Positions 5,677 through 5,986 of a stretch of 5,986 nt of DNA are shown piece by piece; position 1 is the stretch's first letter, and every line of letters begins with the position of its first letter. The DNA lies in assembly GCA_045593005.1 (NCBI GenBank), contig JAZNVV010000049.1, positions 1 through 5,986 on the forward strand, in the 5' to 3' direction. Made by a program: the position numbers and the translations under genes. Under the pieces are notes generated by a model. The model searched no databases. It saw nothing but the letters and a program-made list of their open reading frames with translations, and was not told where the DNA came from. Origin of the DNA: UBA11475 sp045593005. GTDB taxonomy: Bacteria; Bacillota; Clostridia; Christensenellales; Borkfalkiaceae.

Positions 5677-5986
5677 ATGGAAGAAGCTTGGATAGGTGTT
5701 GTAGGAACACTTTTAGGTACCGTTTTAGGTTGGATTTTAGGACATATTAAAAGTAATAGTATAATATTTAATATTAAAGAAATACATTTATTAGACAAGG
5801 GCGACTATTATAAGGCGTATTTCAAACTGAATATATTTAATAAGTCAGATAAACCAAAAGCATTAAGGGATATAAAAATATGCGGTTATAAAAATAAAAA
5901 ACGTGTTATTGAAACTGAAGTGGAATATTCTGCTAAAGACGGGTTTAAAAATGAGATAGAACGTGAAGAATATGAAGAATATTTGA
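5677..5986 (+). CDS. Membrane-anchored protein with glycine-zipper helix (3' end outside window)
   Basis: This reading frame is open for 103 codons to the window end, so the protein is truncated only by the window. Residues 5-24 form one hydrophobic helix with glycines at 10, 14, 18 and 22 (and 7), a GxxxG chain that favours tight helix packing or oligomers. No signal-peptidase site is evident, and the positive residues just after the helix (H23, K25) suggest that the rest lies in the cytoplasm. From about residue 30 the chain alternates polar and hydrophobic residues (for example AYFKLNIFNKSDKP at 48-61), as in a beta-sandwich domain. A purine-rich GGATGAG site precedes ATG 5677, which lies 23 bases after the HEPN-like gene. 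I do not recognise the family. Its composition matches the HEPN-like gene, so the two probably act together. Confidence 0.72.
   Translation, partial: MEEAWIGVVGTLLGTVLGWILGHIKSNSIIFNIKEIHLLDKGDYYKAYFKLNIFNKSDKPKALRDIKICGYKNKKRVIETEVEYSAKDGFKNEIEREEYEEYL

Overview
The window looks like a low-GC, anaerobic, fermentative Firmicute of the Clostridia type. This is inferred from the trimeric [FeFe]-hydrogenase operon, the strong AGGAGG-like ribosome binding sites, the AT-rich intergenic DNA with intrinsic terminators, and a tRNA gene with an encoded CCA. No species-level marker is present.

Positions 1-4282 are a compact operon, hydC-hydB-hydA, closed by a strong intrinsic terminator. HydC is a [2Fe-2S] thioredoxin-fold subunit. 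HydB is the FMN/NAD(P)H subunit with many iron-sulfur clusters. HydA is the catalytic H-cluster subunit. Together they should form a soluble electron-bifurcating hydrogenase of the HydABC type. It would couple NADH and reduced ferredoxin oxidation to H2 evolution, or run in reverse. No maturase genes (hydE, hydF, hydG) are in the window.

Positions 4283-4977 hold an unusual intergenic region that ends in an intact tRNA-Arg(CCT) gene with its own terminator. Upstream of that tRNA lie two tRNA-like 5' halves in the same orientation. One has a CAT anticodon-like loop behind a near-consensus promoter. The other is a 29/32 match to the 5' half of the real tRNA-Arg. Between them are three pairs of TGGAAT direct repeats at 11-12 bp spacing, a small hairpin flanked by near-repeats, and recurring TAGAGTC blocks. 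The simplest reading is a tRNA integration hotspot carrying scars of earlier elements. The second tRNA-like piece can also fold as a T-arm-less mini-tRNA, so an RNA function is not excluded.

Positions 4978-5986 hold a second, clearly AT-richer transcription unit with its own promoter. It contains a 190-residue protein with an R-x4-H motif of HEPN RNase type, followed 23 bp later by a membrane protein cut by the window end. That protein's single N-terminal helix carries a glycine zipper. Beside a tRNA integration site, this pair is a plausible but unproven accessory (defence or toxin-like) cassette. It is the best candidate here for an undescribed system.
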